Origin: Croceibacterium_A sp966112795
GTDB lineage: Bacteria; Pseudomonadota; Alphaproteobacteria; Sphingomonadales; Sphingomonadaceae
DNA: 14,173 nucleotides
Assembly (NCBI GenBank): GCA_966112795.1
Contig: CBHWED010000067.1
Span: 1 to 14,173, forward strand
Direction of reading: 5' to 3'
Each line of letters begins with the position of its first letter. Within the stretch, counting starts at the first letter, position 1. The position numbers were made by a program, and so were the translations under genes. The notes beneath the pieces are model-generated. The model was not told the DNA's origin. It did not search any database and saw only the letters and a program-made list of their open reading frames with translations. Below are positions 14,172 through 14,173 of this stretch, piece by piece.

Positions 14172-14173
14172 GG

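Overview
The window is high-GC, densely packed, ordinary-looking bacterial chromosome. The gene set and protein signatures (an alphaproteobacterial-type DNA polymerase I, an lnt-metK pair, a bacterial Cdc48 ATPase, a split SCOT-type CoA-transferase with a small DUF5076-like gene between its subunits) fit an alphaproteobacterium, most likely of the order Sphingomonadales. That placement is inferred from remembered family patterns, not from a search. I see no insertion sequence, phage, integrase, CRISPR array, rRNA or tRNA gene.

Layout. (1) 1-4535, all plus strand: the 3' part of polA (its 5' end lies outside the window), an MscS-type mechanosensitive channel whose TTG start overlaps the polA stop, a small orphan lipoprotein, and a YdeI/OmpD-associated protein. 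(2) 4536-4633: a short convergent gap almost filled by an imperfect palindrome that resembles a dispersed intergenic repeat. (3) 4634-6952, minus strand: a full-length Cdc48/VCP-type double AAA+ ATPase, the most unusual gene here for a proteobacterium. (4) 6953-7363: the longest non-coding stretch. It is visibly richer in A+T on its right side and holds a strong minus-strand intrinsic terminator with no recognised gene in front of it, a TTGCA-N5-TGCAA operator-like element, and a good promoter candidate for the next operon. (5) 7364-9044, plus strand: scoA, a DUF5076-like gene and scoB, joined by ATGA stop-start overlaps on both sides. (6) 9142-11178, plus strand: a glutathione S-transferase family protein and a spinster-like MFS transporter. 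(7) 11179-11330: a convergent gap with two hairpins, one close to each gene end. (8) 11331-14171, minus strand: lnt (complete, starting at the right edge) followed by metK.

Themes. DNA repair and replication (polA), envelope functions (MscS channel, lipoprotein, Lnt), protein unfolding and quality control (Cdc48), ketone-body or short-chain acyl-CoA use (ScoAB), detoxification (GST), transport (MFS) and methyl-group metabolism (MetK) lie side by side without forming one pathway. The points most worth following are the bacterial Cdc48, the conserved-looking small protein inside the CoA-transferase operon, and the unexplained minus-strand transcript implied by the terminator at 7072-7104. I did not find a clear-cut new multi-gene system.
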